From Merluccius polli (Eukaryota; Chordata; Actinopteri; Gadiformes; Merlucciidae): a stretch of 64,000 bases of DNA. Positions 10,971 to 22,546 of this stretch are shown here, one piece after another (position 1 is the stretch's first letter; every line of letters begins with the position of its first letter). The notes below the pieces were generated by a model. The model saw only the letters and a list, made by a program, of their open reading frames with translations, made no database searches and was not told the DNA's origin. Position numbers and translations under genes: made by a program. The stretch is from the NCBI GenBank assembly GCA_030340625.1, contig JAOPHQ010005136.1, positions 206,501 to 270,500 of the forward strand, given 5' to 3'.

Positions 10971-11260
10971 CAACGGGCGGTCACGTGACCCCCCCTCCGC
11001 TTTCACAGCCCCTCTCCTCCTCCGGCCCAGTAGTCACCTCTCAGCACCAGGACCAAGACCGGGACCTGGACGTGGTGGTGGTGTTGTTGTTGTTCAAGTA
11101 ATGTCGCCGGTAAGCTATGAAAGCTTGAAATGCGTCGTCCCGTTCCCGTTGTCGTGTCTCGTCAACGTCAACCGAAAAAGAAACGGGGCGAACAGCTGTT
11201 GACCTGCGATGCGTCTCACGGACCGTAAGCGGACGACGTTTTAACAGGCAAGTGAGTCCG
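10970..11260 (+). promoter_or_regulatory. rin2: CpG-rich probable promoter and non-coding first exon of rin2
   Basis: A GC- and CpG-rich island within AT-rich DNA between the slc24a3 3' end and the first rin2 coding exon. It contains a perfect E-box palindrome (10979-10990), a CT-rich stretch, and a strong donor (ccg then gtaagc) at 11110-11111 that could end a non-coding first exon at 11109. The ATG at 11101 would give only Met-Ser-Pro in a phase that does not fit the first recognised coding exon, so I read this exon as untranslated. The start site itself cannot be placed from sequence. Confidence 0.5.
10979..10990. promoter_or_regulatory. Palindromic CLEAR / E-box element
   Basis: GGTCACGTGACC is a perfect 12-bp palindrome that contains GTCACGTGAC, the published CLEAR consensus bound by TFEB/TFE3 and also by USF-type bHLH-ZIP factors. 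It lies about 120 bp upstream of the presumed exon-1 donor. Confidence 0.5.
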
Positions 11261-12009
11261 TTATAAGTTGTGCAAGTCCGTTTTTGTTAACGTCAGCTTT
11301 TAGCCGTTTATATACGTGTATATAAAAACAACAACAACAACAACAACAACAACAAAAAAATGTGTCGTCTTGCTAAAAGTCGGCTGTGTTACTGTAGTCC
11401 CCCATTTTTAAAAACCACATTCCCGCACACAACCGCTGTGAACGACGAGATGACTTCAACGTCGTTTCCCTGCCAACATTGCCTTTGTGTGTTGTTGCTG
11501 TTTTTGCTTTAAAAAAAAATGTCGTCCAACTTTTCCATACCTTCCCACCCCCATCTTTCACTATACTTGGTTTAGACCTGGACGGACCATACTAGGTTTA
11601 TATGGGGGGGGGGGGGGGGGGGGTGCTATCCATGTATCCATGCTATCCTCATGCTGCAGCATCATGGTCTGCTTTCTGCAGACCATGATGATGTTTGTCT
11701 AGCAGCCCCAGTTTTTCCTTTCTTTTCCTTTTGCTTTCTTGCTTAAAGCCTCCACCTGGGACCTGGGACCTGGTTTGGAGATGGTCTCCAGTGCAGTGGT
11801 CTCCAGGTGGCTCACATGGGTGTTGGTGAAAGCCATCAAATGTCTTGGAGGAGGGGGGGGGGGGCAGTATAGTATAGCCCCCATAGCTTTAGCCTCCCTC
11901 AGCTAGCCTGTCTCCTCACTGGCTCTGGGAAGATGTTTCTGATTTTGTTTTTTGTTTTTTTTCTTTTTCTGCTGGCAACATGTCTGTATGTTTAATACCT
12001 TGCCTGTGT

Positions 12010-12010
<1 letters not shown>

Positions 12011-12097
<87 letters not shown>
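12011..12097 (+). repeat. (CA)43 microsatellite
   Basis: 87 nt of pure CA in the large rin2 5' intron. Confidence 0.98.
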
Positions 12098-12099
<2 letters not shown>

Positions 12100-12925
12100 T
12101 TACTGTTGTTTACCTGGTCTCCCCTTACTGGTAAATATAGTTATTGGTAAAGCTGAAGGTTCATCAGGGGCAGTAAAGGAAATGCCATTTAAAAAACGAT
12201 TACATAGTGATGTGGTGAGTGGGACTGCAAAACAGAGAGACTGGGCGCTGTAATGCACTAAGCTTTTCCATTGAACAGATGCATAGTCTAGCTGCCAGAC
12301 ATGATGATCAAAGAGTCAAGTTCAGAAGTGCCGCTCTGGACCTTCCCTTTTCTATATTAAAGTTGATACTATATGTTGATACTATATACTATATTTATGT
12401 CCTATACTAAATGTTTGCTTTGCTGGAAAATGTACCACTTCCTATGCACTAATGTGGGCACTGTCATTTGCATTGGCGTTCTTACCCAAGAGAAAGTTAC
12501 AATGCTGCTTTTACAATTTCGCCTAGAAAACGTAAAAACATGGGAAATAGATTAAATAGCTATTCTTTTCTATTCCTATTGCAATGATCATGAATAAAAT
12601 GCAACCTCCCATAAAACCTCCCATAAAACCTAAAGTGTTTGGCATTTCCTGGGTCTACTCAAGTTGCAGGAGTTATTTTATAAGGTTTATTTACAGGGTT
12701 TGGTTCCACTATAATTTGTTTATTCGGCTTTCCTGTTTCTGCCCCCAGTCTGCTTAGCTCTCTAAACACATCTCCTTAATTAGTCAACAATAATGTTAGG
12801 CTATTTTTGAACTTTTGACTGAGTTATGATGTAGGGATTAAGGAGAAAGAGGAAAGTATTATGTTTCATGTCTCAATGCAGATTAGGTGATTGGATTGAT
12901 GTCCTCTATGATATTTTACTATTAA

Positions 12926-13087
12926 GTCATTTATCAAACCCTTTGTCTTACAGTGAATTCAGATACATTTCCTTTGGAGAAGGTCGGGTTTAGGCATTGT
13001 GCTCAAGGATGCCTACAGGTAGCAGACATAGGGGATTGAACCTGGTACCTTGAGTCAAACACCCTAGCCACGACACTGCCTTGCCCC
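12926..13087 (+). repeat. Old teleost SINE-like repeat
   Basis: Diverged copy showing TCATTTATCAAACC, TCTTACAGTGAATTC, TGTGCTCAAGGATGCC and GGGGATTGAACCTGG, the layout of a common teleost repeat. Family assignment is from memory. Confidence 0.5.
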
Positions 13088-14676
13088 AATATGTCTTCCT
13101 GACAGTCATCACAACATTACCCGTTCAATTATCCATCTGACTGAATCCATTATTGGCTGTGGGCAAAACAGCAAAATCTGAAACACATCTGACACGTTGT
13201 TATTTTGGTTCCCAATTTAAAAAGGGAGTAGCCCACTGCGGGATTCCAAGCACTCCCAACAAAGCAAGTGGGAAAGGCCCAGGCTTTGCCTCTGCAGACC
13301 ATGTTGGTGTGGAAAGTTGAAGCTGGGCGGTGCTTGCTCCTCACACTGGTTCAGAACCACACATTTAGTTGAAGGGCACGTTGGCAATTCCCCCTATTCG
13401 AAAAAGCCACTTGATTTATTTTCCTTTGGTGAACACCAATGAAAGATTAAGGCTTTTCTCAATTATCTGAGGAGAGAGCGCTTCGGATGTCGCCGATTTC
13501 AGGAGATAGATTTCAGGATGAGATTTGATGGGCCGAGACAGATTTTCGGTGGGTTAAGCCCTTTCAACAACCCCACCGTCTCCCCCCTGTTTTCCCTTGC
13601 TGTTAGCCTGCTATTTAAATAATAGCATACCAACCATTTTCATCCCTAACCCGCAGGATGTTGGCCAAGAGCTTCAGCTGAACTCATCCAGAAACACTGA
13701 CCCAAATGCTTCTAGGTAGCTCTGTAACAGCTTTGTGTTACAGAGCTCTGTAGCTCTGTAACACAAATACAAAGATCTGCAGGGGTTTTGTCTTTGACCT
13801 AATCTTTCCTAGTTCCTAGTGTTCATTAGTTGTGCTGCATGGTGTTTTTAGCAAACATATCAAGTCTCGCGATACCAGACGCTCGCAGATCTCGCCGCCT
13901 ACCAATCGTCTGGGGATTTCTAAATGCAAATTAGTTGCTAGAACGGCCGCAAACAAACCTACGCCCATTTTACATTTTACCGGAAATGATGCCTTACTGG
14001 AAATGATGCTCTCCCCCCATTCTCCTCTGCAGTGAAACAAACTGGAGTTTTTGGTTCCCACCCAGTTTTAGCAACGAAACCTGGAAGATTGTCCTCGGTC
14101 TCAGTTCAGTAGAGTGAAGCGCTTGGAGACTGACTTGTGACTGTGAGTCTAGGCTAGCCTATACCCAGGGGTGATGCGGTCTTGTTGTCCGCTTTACACA
14201 TGTTCTCTGTAATTGTTACCGGTTTGCTAATTGTCTAACTTCAACAGGGGGCTGGTTTTTAGTAATTCAAATCGTAGTTCTTTCATGAAAACATGTGTGT
14301 GATGAATACATGCCCAACGGCGTAGATCATGTCTATGTGGCTGTAGTGCAGCCACTCTTTCCATATCCATAAAAATGGCTTGGGTGGAGCCAGAGGAAAT
14401 GGCACAGTTTCTTGCATGGTCAACAGAAAGTGAAAAACACACGGTCGTGTTATTTTTAACTTGGGATGAGCCAGAATATAATAATGACAAAATGTTATAG
14501 AAGCTCAACGCTACCATGACACACCTCATTGAGTATTAGTCATACTATTTATAGATTAAGTGACCTGGGGTTTGAACCACAGACTGTATGAAAAAAACAA
14601 ACATTTTGGCTTAAACCCTAATCACAAGTTTATCCTCCCCCTTTTAAAATGTTACTTGCAATTGGCAGGGCACAGT

Positions 14677-14707
<31 letters not shown>

Positions 14708-15870
14708 GGTGAAAAGGGTCACGGGGGACTAGACACACGTACGTACGTTCATGTGATTATTTACTAAAAGTCCCACGTGTATGTACGTACGTACGTCTGT
14801 GTGCGCATTCTGCATCATGCACGCATGCGTGCGTGCGCACATGTATCATTATTGTTGTCATCTATGTATTTATTTCGTCATTTATGTAGCCTTAAATTGA
14901 CTAGATAGACCTTTCCAGGTAATCAATCAATGAAACTAGGATAATAATAGGCCTATCGCTACTCTACCAGTAAGTTACCGTGACCTGATGGTGACGTCAG
15001 CCAAAATGTGCATCATGTAACACAGAGGAGCGGCTAAATGGATTAAAAAAATAAAATAAAATAAAATAAAACAACATGAATGACCATACAGCTAAAACAA
15101 AAAACGATTAATAATAGACTAATATTATTAGCCTATTAGTGTGTGTGGTGTGTGTGTGTGTGCGTGCGTGTGTCCACAATATATACCCTATATGAACACG
15201 CGTTTGGTTTTAACATTCAACATGGCAGCATGCTTCACACTGTATCTGTCTGTCTCTGTAGGCCAACCGTCAGCAGCTTTTGTGTCTTAGTCAGTTGTTC
15301 TCCTCCACTAACCCCACTGTGGTCTGGGGGCAACCAGACAGAGAAACAGGGAGACATCAACGTGTATGTTTCTTTCCTAATAATACCATAGAACGACAGA
15401 CGATCCATGTACCAAATGATCCTTACGTACCAAATACCAAACTCAGTATCGTGGTTCTCATATGTCCAGTCAACGAGTCCACATAGATTGACCTATTTGT
15501 GTGCTTCAAAAACTGTCCTCCCCTCCTTCTTTCATACTTTCTCCCCATACTTTCACTTCGAAAACCACATTGATTAAACTTCCCGCTGCTGTGTTATAAT
15601 GAAAGGAATATGTGGTTTGAACTGGGGACGTCTGGCAGGAGACCTGTGTAGATTAATCCCTACAAGTAAGGAGCTTACAACTGTCAGAAAAGGTACGGAG
15701 AGAGGCATATTAAAGGGACCTCTCTGGCAAAGGAATGAGCTTGATAGGGATCATGATTCATTATGAGAGATGAAAACCGGGTAGAGCACAACGTGGGCAA
15801 GATGGAGGTGAGAAGGAGAGGAGAGAGACAGCATGGGAGAGAATTGTGTGTGAGTCTTTTCGAGGGAGGA

Positions 15871-15872
<2 letters not shown>

Positions 15873-15912
<40 letters not shown>

Positions 15913-15934
15913 CGGGGGGGGGGGGGGGGGGGGG
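15873..15934 (+). repeat. Compound (GT)19 + G21 repeat
   Basis: GT dinucleotides at 15873-15910, then AGC, then a G run at 15914-15934; the reverse complement of the C-run/(CA)n composite. Confidence 0.95.
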
Positions 15935-16174
15935 ATGGGGGAGTCTGGAGTGAGGGAAATGAGAAAGGGGGCAGGGGGGAGAGAGAGGGAGAGATTCTGA
16001 CTGAGAGCATTCCAGCAGACCAGCACCTCTGTATAACTGGCTGTGGCCAACACAGGAACTTCCTCTGGTCTGACCGCAGCTCTGATCCATGTGTCTGTCC
16101 AGCCTCACCAGACAGCCTCCGCTCAGACACAGAGAGAGGGAACCTGATTCAGCGGGGAGAGCGGCTCTACCAGC

Positions 16175-16234
16175 ATGGCCTCCTCCAGTCCATTCCCCAT
16201 GAGACCAATGGACAGGAGTGGGAGCTTCTTCAAG
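16175..16234 (+). CDS. rin2: rin2 first recognised coding exon
   Basis: 60 nt, MASSSPFPMRPMDRSGSFFK, ending at a gtaaag donor. RSGSFFK continues into LIDAFASEIGELKQEMVQ of the next exon, the conserved RIN2 N-terminus. An in-frame TGA at 16145-16147 precedes the ATG. Confidence 0.85.
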
Positions 16235-16389
16235 GTAAAGGCCGTCCGCACCCCCACCCACACATGGCACTGATCTGTGAATGGATGGATTTGTTCTGCT
16301 AGCTCTGTCTTATTGTCCTGATATTGTCTTGTAGCCTGAGCTCCGACCACGACAACCCACTCTCATTCAGGATGACATTTCCACAATAC

Positions 16390-16479
<90 letters not shown>

Positions 16480-17984
16480 GTACTTAATATAGATGAATGA
16501 ACACTGCTTCTCATAGACACCTCTTGCTGTTTCCTACCTTGGCATACATTGTGAAGCGTTGATTCATACTTCATACATACTCCTCCTCTTTCTCTTCAGT
16601 TTGCACTCACACACAGGCACACACATCCCAACAGGCACACACTATTGGTGACTACAGAAGAGGTACACACACACAAACACAAACGCACGCATGCACGCAT
16701 GCACGCGCACACACACACACACACACACACATGCACATCCAACCATCCTTAAAATACATTAAGTTAAAATCCAATTCTCTTGTCAGCTATATTTCTTTGT
16801 AACACAGTCTGCAGCCTCGGTTTTGAAGTGTGCCTTGTCATCTGCTTGTTCCATAATACACTTTATTGCCTTATTTTTGAAAAGGTAATGAACAAAGTTC
16901 CAGCTTTATTTATACAGCTGCTGCTGCCTCGATCACTTGCATTGCTTGATGCTCTGCCAGCAAAATTATACTGTCTGTATACTGTATCAAAATCAGAGCA
17001 ACTCTGCACTGCCCTGTTAAAATGCACACTCTGACTCTGCCAAAGTGTCCATGAGCAAGGGACGTCACCACTAGATGTGTCACTAGAAGCTATTGCTGTA
17101 CTTAAATAACTTGTACAGACAAGCAGCCATCTTGAAAGCTTGTGGCAGGTCTGTAGAAACGTTTTAAACATACAATGGACAGCAAGACCTCAGAAATCCT
17201 GAGGCAGCAATTGGATTGGCTGCAGGTACTTGACATATTGTGTCTTCTTTGTCCTTTCCTATCCAATTCTGTGCTTGAATCTCACCCGAGGTTGGTGAGC
17301 TTGCAAACGGATGCCGGGCTATGCAAGATCGAGGCCAAGGGAAAAGAAGACTCCACCAGGATCCCTAACATGTATCAGTTACATAGACATTAAAACATTG
17401 CAACTATGGCGTCACACGAATGGTCCTGAAGGGACTTTTTCTGAAGCCAAATATTTGGTTTTACGGTCAGTGCTGTGAAATTGTACTAATTCAGCAGAAC
17501 TGGGTATGGTGGAGGAATGAGTGAAACCTGTCTGGAAATGAGTCGTTCTGCGGGCGGTCTGTCTATAATGACAGACCCCCCCCCCCAAAATATAGCATTG
17601 TATAAAGCCTTAAACTATTCACCATACAATATGTTTCAATAGAGAATGTTTTCTCACTTGTTATCATTCTGGCTTCAACATTCAGTCCTTAAAGCTTACT
17701 GCTTGATGAGTGGTAATGGTATTACCAGTAAAATGCACAGATATAATTAGAATTAAAGTGTTTATAGTGAAATAATATTTAAAATATAGTATAGTGGAAA
17801 AAGAGCAATTATTGACTAAATAAAAGCATCACATAATTATGTTTTTAAATTATTAATCTGTGAGATTTCCACTGTGCTGTGAAAGCAGTCACTGTGTGTC
17901 CCGGTTTTTTTTAAAGCCTGACACATAGTTTCCCATTGAGTCTATCCATGGCCTTAACGACAGCACATACAGAGAATCACTTAC

Positions 17985-18049
<65 letters not shown>

Positions 18050-20501
18050 ATTACAGTTGTGGAAAATTTGTTTTTCAAGTTGCGTTATGTGTGTGTGTAT
18101 GTGTGTATGCGCGCGTGTCCTCGTGTGCGTATGTGTGTGTTGCCGTGTATACATGTTTAGGTGCCCTTAAGTTCACATCTGCATCTGTTTATGTGTGCTA
18201 ACGTGCACAGGAAAGGACTTCAATCAACAACGAAGGTTATGACGATTGAAGAAAGGGACACTATTGGCAGTGTTGACACGATGGTTTCTGATGGCCATCC
18301 AAGGAAATGAAGAGCCATCAAGGTGTGCAGAGCCAGACTCAGTCAACCGCTCTCATGGGTTTCATTGACCTTCATTTGAGGGCTTCGTAATGTCCCACTC
18401 CCACTCCCTCTCTCTCAGTCTCAGTTTGTATTGCAGAGCCGTTGCTGCATGGATGCAGTAAACAAACTGTGAATCTGAATAATAAATAGCATTCAATATT
18501 GCCCCAGGATCCAGGATGTCTCAGGTTTTATTGTTTTATTGTTTTATTTGGAATGAGTATGTGAAGACCGCTTGAACAGTGCCCATTTGTATTTAAAAAA
18601 AAGTTTTCTTGGCTCTATTAATATGAAAGAAAAAACAACAACAAAGTAACAAAACTACTGTTACTAGTTTTGAGCTGAAGGGGATCTGGGAGAGTCAAAG
18701 ACTGAGACAGTTCTGGTTCCACTTATAATTTTAATGAAAGGGGTTCTTCACAGTGGCTGTAGGGAGTTACACAGCAGAACTTGACCCTATTTGTACTGAA
18801 GCGTTGTAATATAACTCCACCTAGTGGTCATTTTCCGAATTACACCAAGCAGGAGCTTCAAGATGCTCCAGCATCTGGGTTTCATTTTAAGGATCAGACA
18901 GCACCTGGGTCACATCTTATAAGTGCAGAGAGCTTACTGCTTGTTTCCTCCAGGGGAGCCAGCTCGTGAGGTCACTGAAAAATGCATCGTTTCAATCAAT
19001 TATTTGCAATGCATCTTGACTTCATTGATATTCTTATGCTTATCTAAACCTTTATGTGACCGTCGAATTGTGTGCTCAAATTCCTACCATCTGGAATGTG
19101 TATACAGGCTTAAAGATCCCCATGTTGTTGATTAAGGCTTCCATCATATCTAGGTCTGCACACACAGCCAGACAATCTTGACCACTGTATCAACCACGTC
19201 CCCTGATAGTTTGTTAGTTTCTGCAAGACCGAGAGGAAGAAAACCAAACTTGATTTCCCAACTTGATAAAGCTAGTTTCCAAATGGTCAAATGGTAGTTC
19301 ATGGTATGTCGCCCTGGCCCTTGGAACTGCATGAGCCCATGCTCCGTCGGTTGTCACTATCTGACTCCCGGTGGAGTACTATGGAAAATAAGGGGTCACT
19401 GCAGATGTACCACTGGATTAGGAGAAGTACCTCTCGACTGAAAAGATGTTGTCGCAACAGACTGCGTTGAGCTAATTACAAATCCACAGTACTCCCTCTA
19501 TCTGTTTTCCCTGTTTTTTCCTCGCGGTGTAAAAAAACAATACATGCATTAAACATACAGTTGAGGGTTTCAGCCCAGACTCACAAGACCGAGATTACTT
19601 CCTATGTGTTTTCCTCTCCGTCCAGATGTTTACACAAATGACATCTGATTTGATGGCGCTGTTTACGTCAATGTGTTGATAGCAGGAATGGCATTCATAG
19701 TGGGAGTATCGTAAATGACTAGTTGTGTGTGTGGGTGTGTGTGGGTGGGTGTGTGTGTGCATGTGTCATCCTGTGTTTCCTGGAGCATGTGGGTCATTGT
19801 TGCCATTGCTTTGTCTTCATGCTTCCTGCCTATAGGAAGTGAGTTAAATTCACACTAAAAGGGACTAATTGTCTCCAAGCCCGCGGACTGCGTTTCGCAA
19901 CAGAACTCCAGAGTTTCGATTCAGGAGGCTCCTTTTTGACTTTCTTTTCTCTGTCATGTTGCTGCCCGTCTTCACTTCCTCATAACTCGTCCCTGCATTC
20001 TCCTTGGAGGGACTCTTATCTGTGCTCCTTAACTCGTCAGGTGAGCTTTTCTCCCGATGTGTTCCCCTTCTAGCTGATCGACGCTTTTGCGTCGGAGATC
20101 GGTGAGCTGAAGCAGGAGATGGTCCAGACGCCGTCGGCAGCAGAGGACAAGCAGCCTGTTGTTTTTCAAGGGTGAGGCCTTTCATTTACACACAACGGCA
20201 TGTGCTCTTTCCTCCCCTCTCTCCTTTTAAAACCTGGACTGGTGGAATTCCAATGGCTAGCCATAACATAACTTGCCTTGACATGACAATAACAATAAGA
20301 ATGAATTAACAGGTTGCTGCTTAACAGATTGTTGCTCTGTGGTTTTTGTGTTTCATGGGGAACTCCTCTTTTAACTTTTTAATACATAGGTGTTTCTGTT
20401 TATTACAATTACAAAGATGGCTCACTATCAGAGTAACTCCATATATAGTATTGATTTATATCGGAGAATAAATCAGCCTCGCCCTCCACATTTGTTAATT
20501 C

Positions 20502-20533
<32 letters not shown>

Positions 20534-22487
20534 GCTCTCTCTCCCCCTCCCTACCTCCAGGCTGGAGGGGGAGGTAAGCAGGCTTTACCTTCAGTCCCGC
20601 CACTGCTGCCGTGCGGGAGGTGAAAGGGATTCTGGGTATGACTCGCTGGGCAGGAGGATGAGTGTGCTGGACAGGCTGACCCGGACCCACACCGTGTGGC
20701 TACTGCTGGCGCTGGGGGAAGAGGAGGCCAGGCGCGTTCTGCTCAGACAGCCGCCGGGGGTAAGGAGCCAGAGAACACCCTTGCCGCTAGGTCTGGGTGC
20801 TTAAAAAAACAAAACCGCTTGCATGAAACTCGAATGTCGATTCCAGGATTGTGCAACACGTATTAGTTGACTGATCGGTTGAATATGCTGTTTTTTTTGG
20901 ATGAAAACATCTGCCGAGTGACGTAATGTAAATAATGATCGTATTCCCCTCCAATCCCCCTTGGTTTAGATGAAAGTGTGTTGGGTTTACTAGAAGATTA
21001 AAGCACATTACAAAATCCCACCAGTGTAAAAAGAGATTCACCGCCCATAGTATCCCCCTAGTCTATTCCAGCCACTTTTCAAACCACACATTTGTTGCTT
21101 CATGCCGGTGTCACATATTAGTCTTTAACGATTTGTAAAACGTTAAAATTGCAACACCTCTACCCTAAATTACTACATCTGGGTAAATATCAAAGTGTGT
21201 AGTGTAATAGCCATCCTGTCTTTTTAAGGGCATCAAGTCTTTTTAAGGGCATTGTTTTGGACAAAGTAGTGTACATACATCACAAAAGAATTTGGATAAC
21301 CAAAATATGAATAGCCGAAACCCTGAACACAGAATAAGATGCCCATGTCTTTTCTTTAACTAATAATGATATGATGAATTCGGCCTGGTTCAGGTTTTCA
21401 TGGTGAGGAGGTCTGCTACCCTGCAGAGGAAGGTCCTCAGTGTTCGCCTGGACGATGACGGCTCAGCCCCATGTATCGGTGACTTCCCCGTCAAAGAGAG
21501 CCAGTACAGTAGGTCTAATATGAACCTTTTTATTGTTCTTTGTCTTAAAGATCCCCGTTTCAACCACCAGGTGCAAGGTTATCAAGCCTTTGTTTTTTTT
21601 TGGTTGACGTAGTATGAGTCACTATCTATTGTTGTGTTTGTGTTGTTGTGTGTCCTATATGACAATGGCATGGACAGCAAATACACTTTATTGTGTATCA
21701 CAAAATTTCAACAGGCAACATAGGCAGCACAGTACCAACACAAGGGGGCACAATGTGATGTTTAGCAAAGGCTAGGCTTATTGTTAGTTTCCATACACAG
21801 CAAATGTACCTTAAACCTGAATACTCTGGGTCATACATCCTTATAATTTGTACTGGACATTCGAGTAGGGAGAACTTCATCAAGTTTTTTCCATCAGCCA
21901 CGCTGACTGATAGAACATGGATCCAAGCTGTGATGACATACAAGCCTTGGATTTTCCCTGCTGTTCGAAGACAAACCCATGGGACCGACTGGGGGCTGTG
22001 TTTGACCTAGTTTGGCCTTTAAAATGGATCAGCTGTTGGCTGTTCAAATACATATGAATGTATCTGAACAAATGACATTGGGTGGGTGAATTGTTCATAT
22101 AAAGATATTTGATTGAGCGTTACACGTTTTGGGAGCACAGATAATGTATGAATATACCAAACTCAAACTATAAACGGTCAGGCCCAGTATAAGGAGGGAG
22201 GCAAAAGGGGCAGTATAGTCTGGATAGTCTATTGGTTATCGTTTGTGACTCCCAGCCAAAAGGTGTAGAGTTTCTAAGGTGCTTTGGATAAAAACATCTT
22301 CAAAATTACTAAATTGTCATTTTTTGGGGGGGTCTCTTTTCGGTGCCCATGCAGCCTTTTCACTGGAAGACTCTTGGATCAGCTTTGCAGACTTGTTCCG
22401 CCTTGTGGCTTTCTACTGTATCAGCAGGTAAGTAACACTTATTAAATATATATTATATCGCTCTTTATATTTACCTCACTCTCGTTT

Positions 22488-22546
<59 letters not shown>

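Larger units (their letters stand above)
11112..16174. other. rin2: Large rin2 5' intron
   Basis: No coding exon recognised. It contains (CAA)n at about 11327-11355, a G20 run at 11604-11623, a 13-bp hairpin at 11660-11690, (CA)43 at 12011-12097, an old SINE-like repeat at 12926-13087, a 12-bp hairpin at 13718-13747, (GT)n followed by a G run at 14678-14709, and (GT)19 followed by a G21 run at 15873-15934. The part just before 16175 is probably 5' UTR of the first coding exon. Confidence 0.5.
16235..20073. other. rin2: rin2 intron after first coding exon
   Basis: Contains a (TA)n tract at about 16395-16476, CA-rich DNA at 16600-16735, the possible alternative first exon at 17175-17225, (CA)n at about 17989-18048 and GT-rich DNA at 19725-19765. 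No other coding signal recognised. Confidence 0.5.

Noticed and set aside
11101..11109. Met-Ser-Pro start of rin2 in the first exon
   Set aside because: Its phase does not match the exon at 16175, whose own frame has a stop just upstream; the exon is more likely untranslated.
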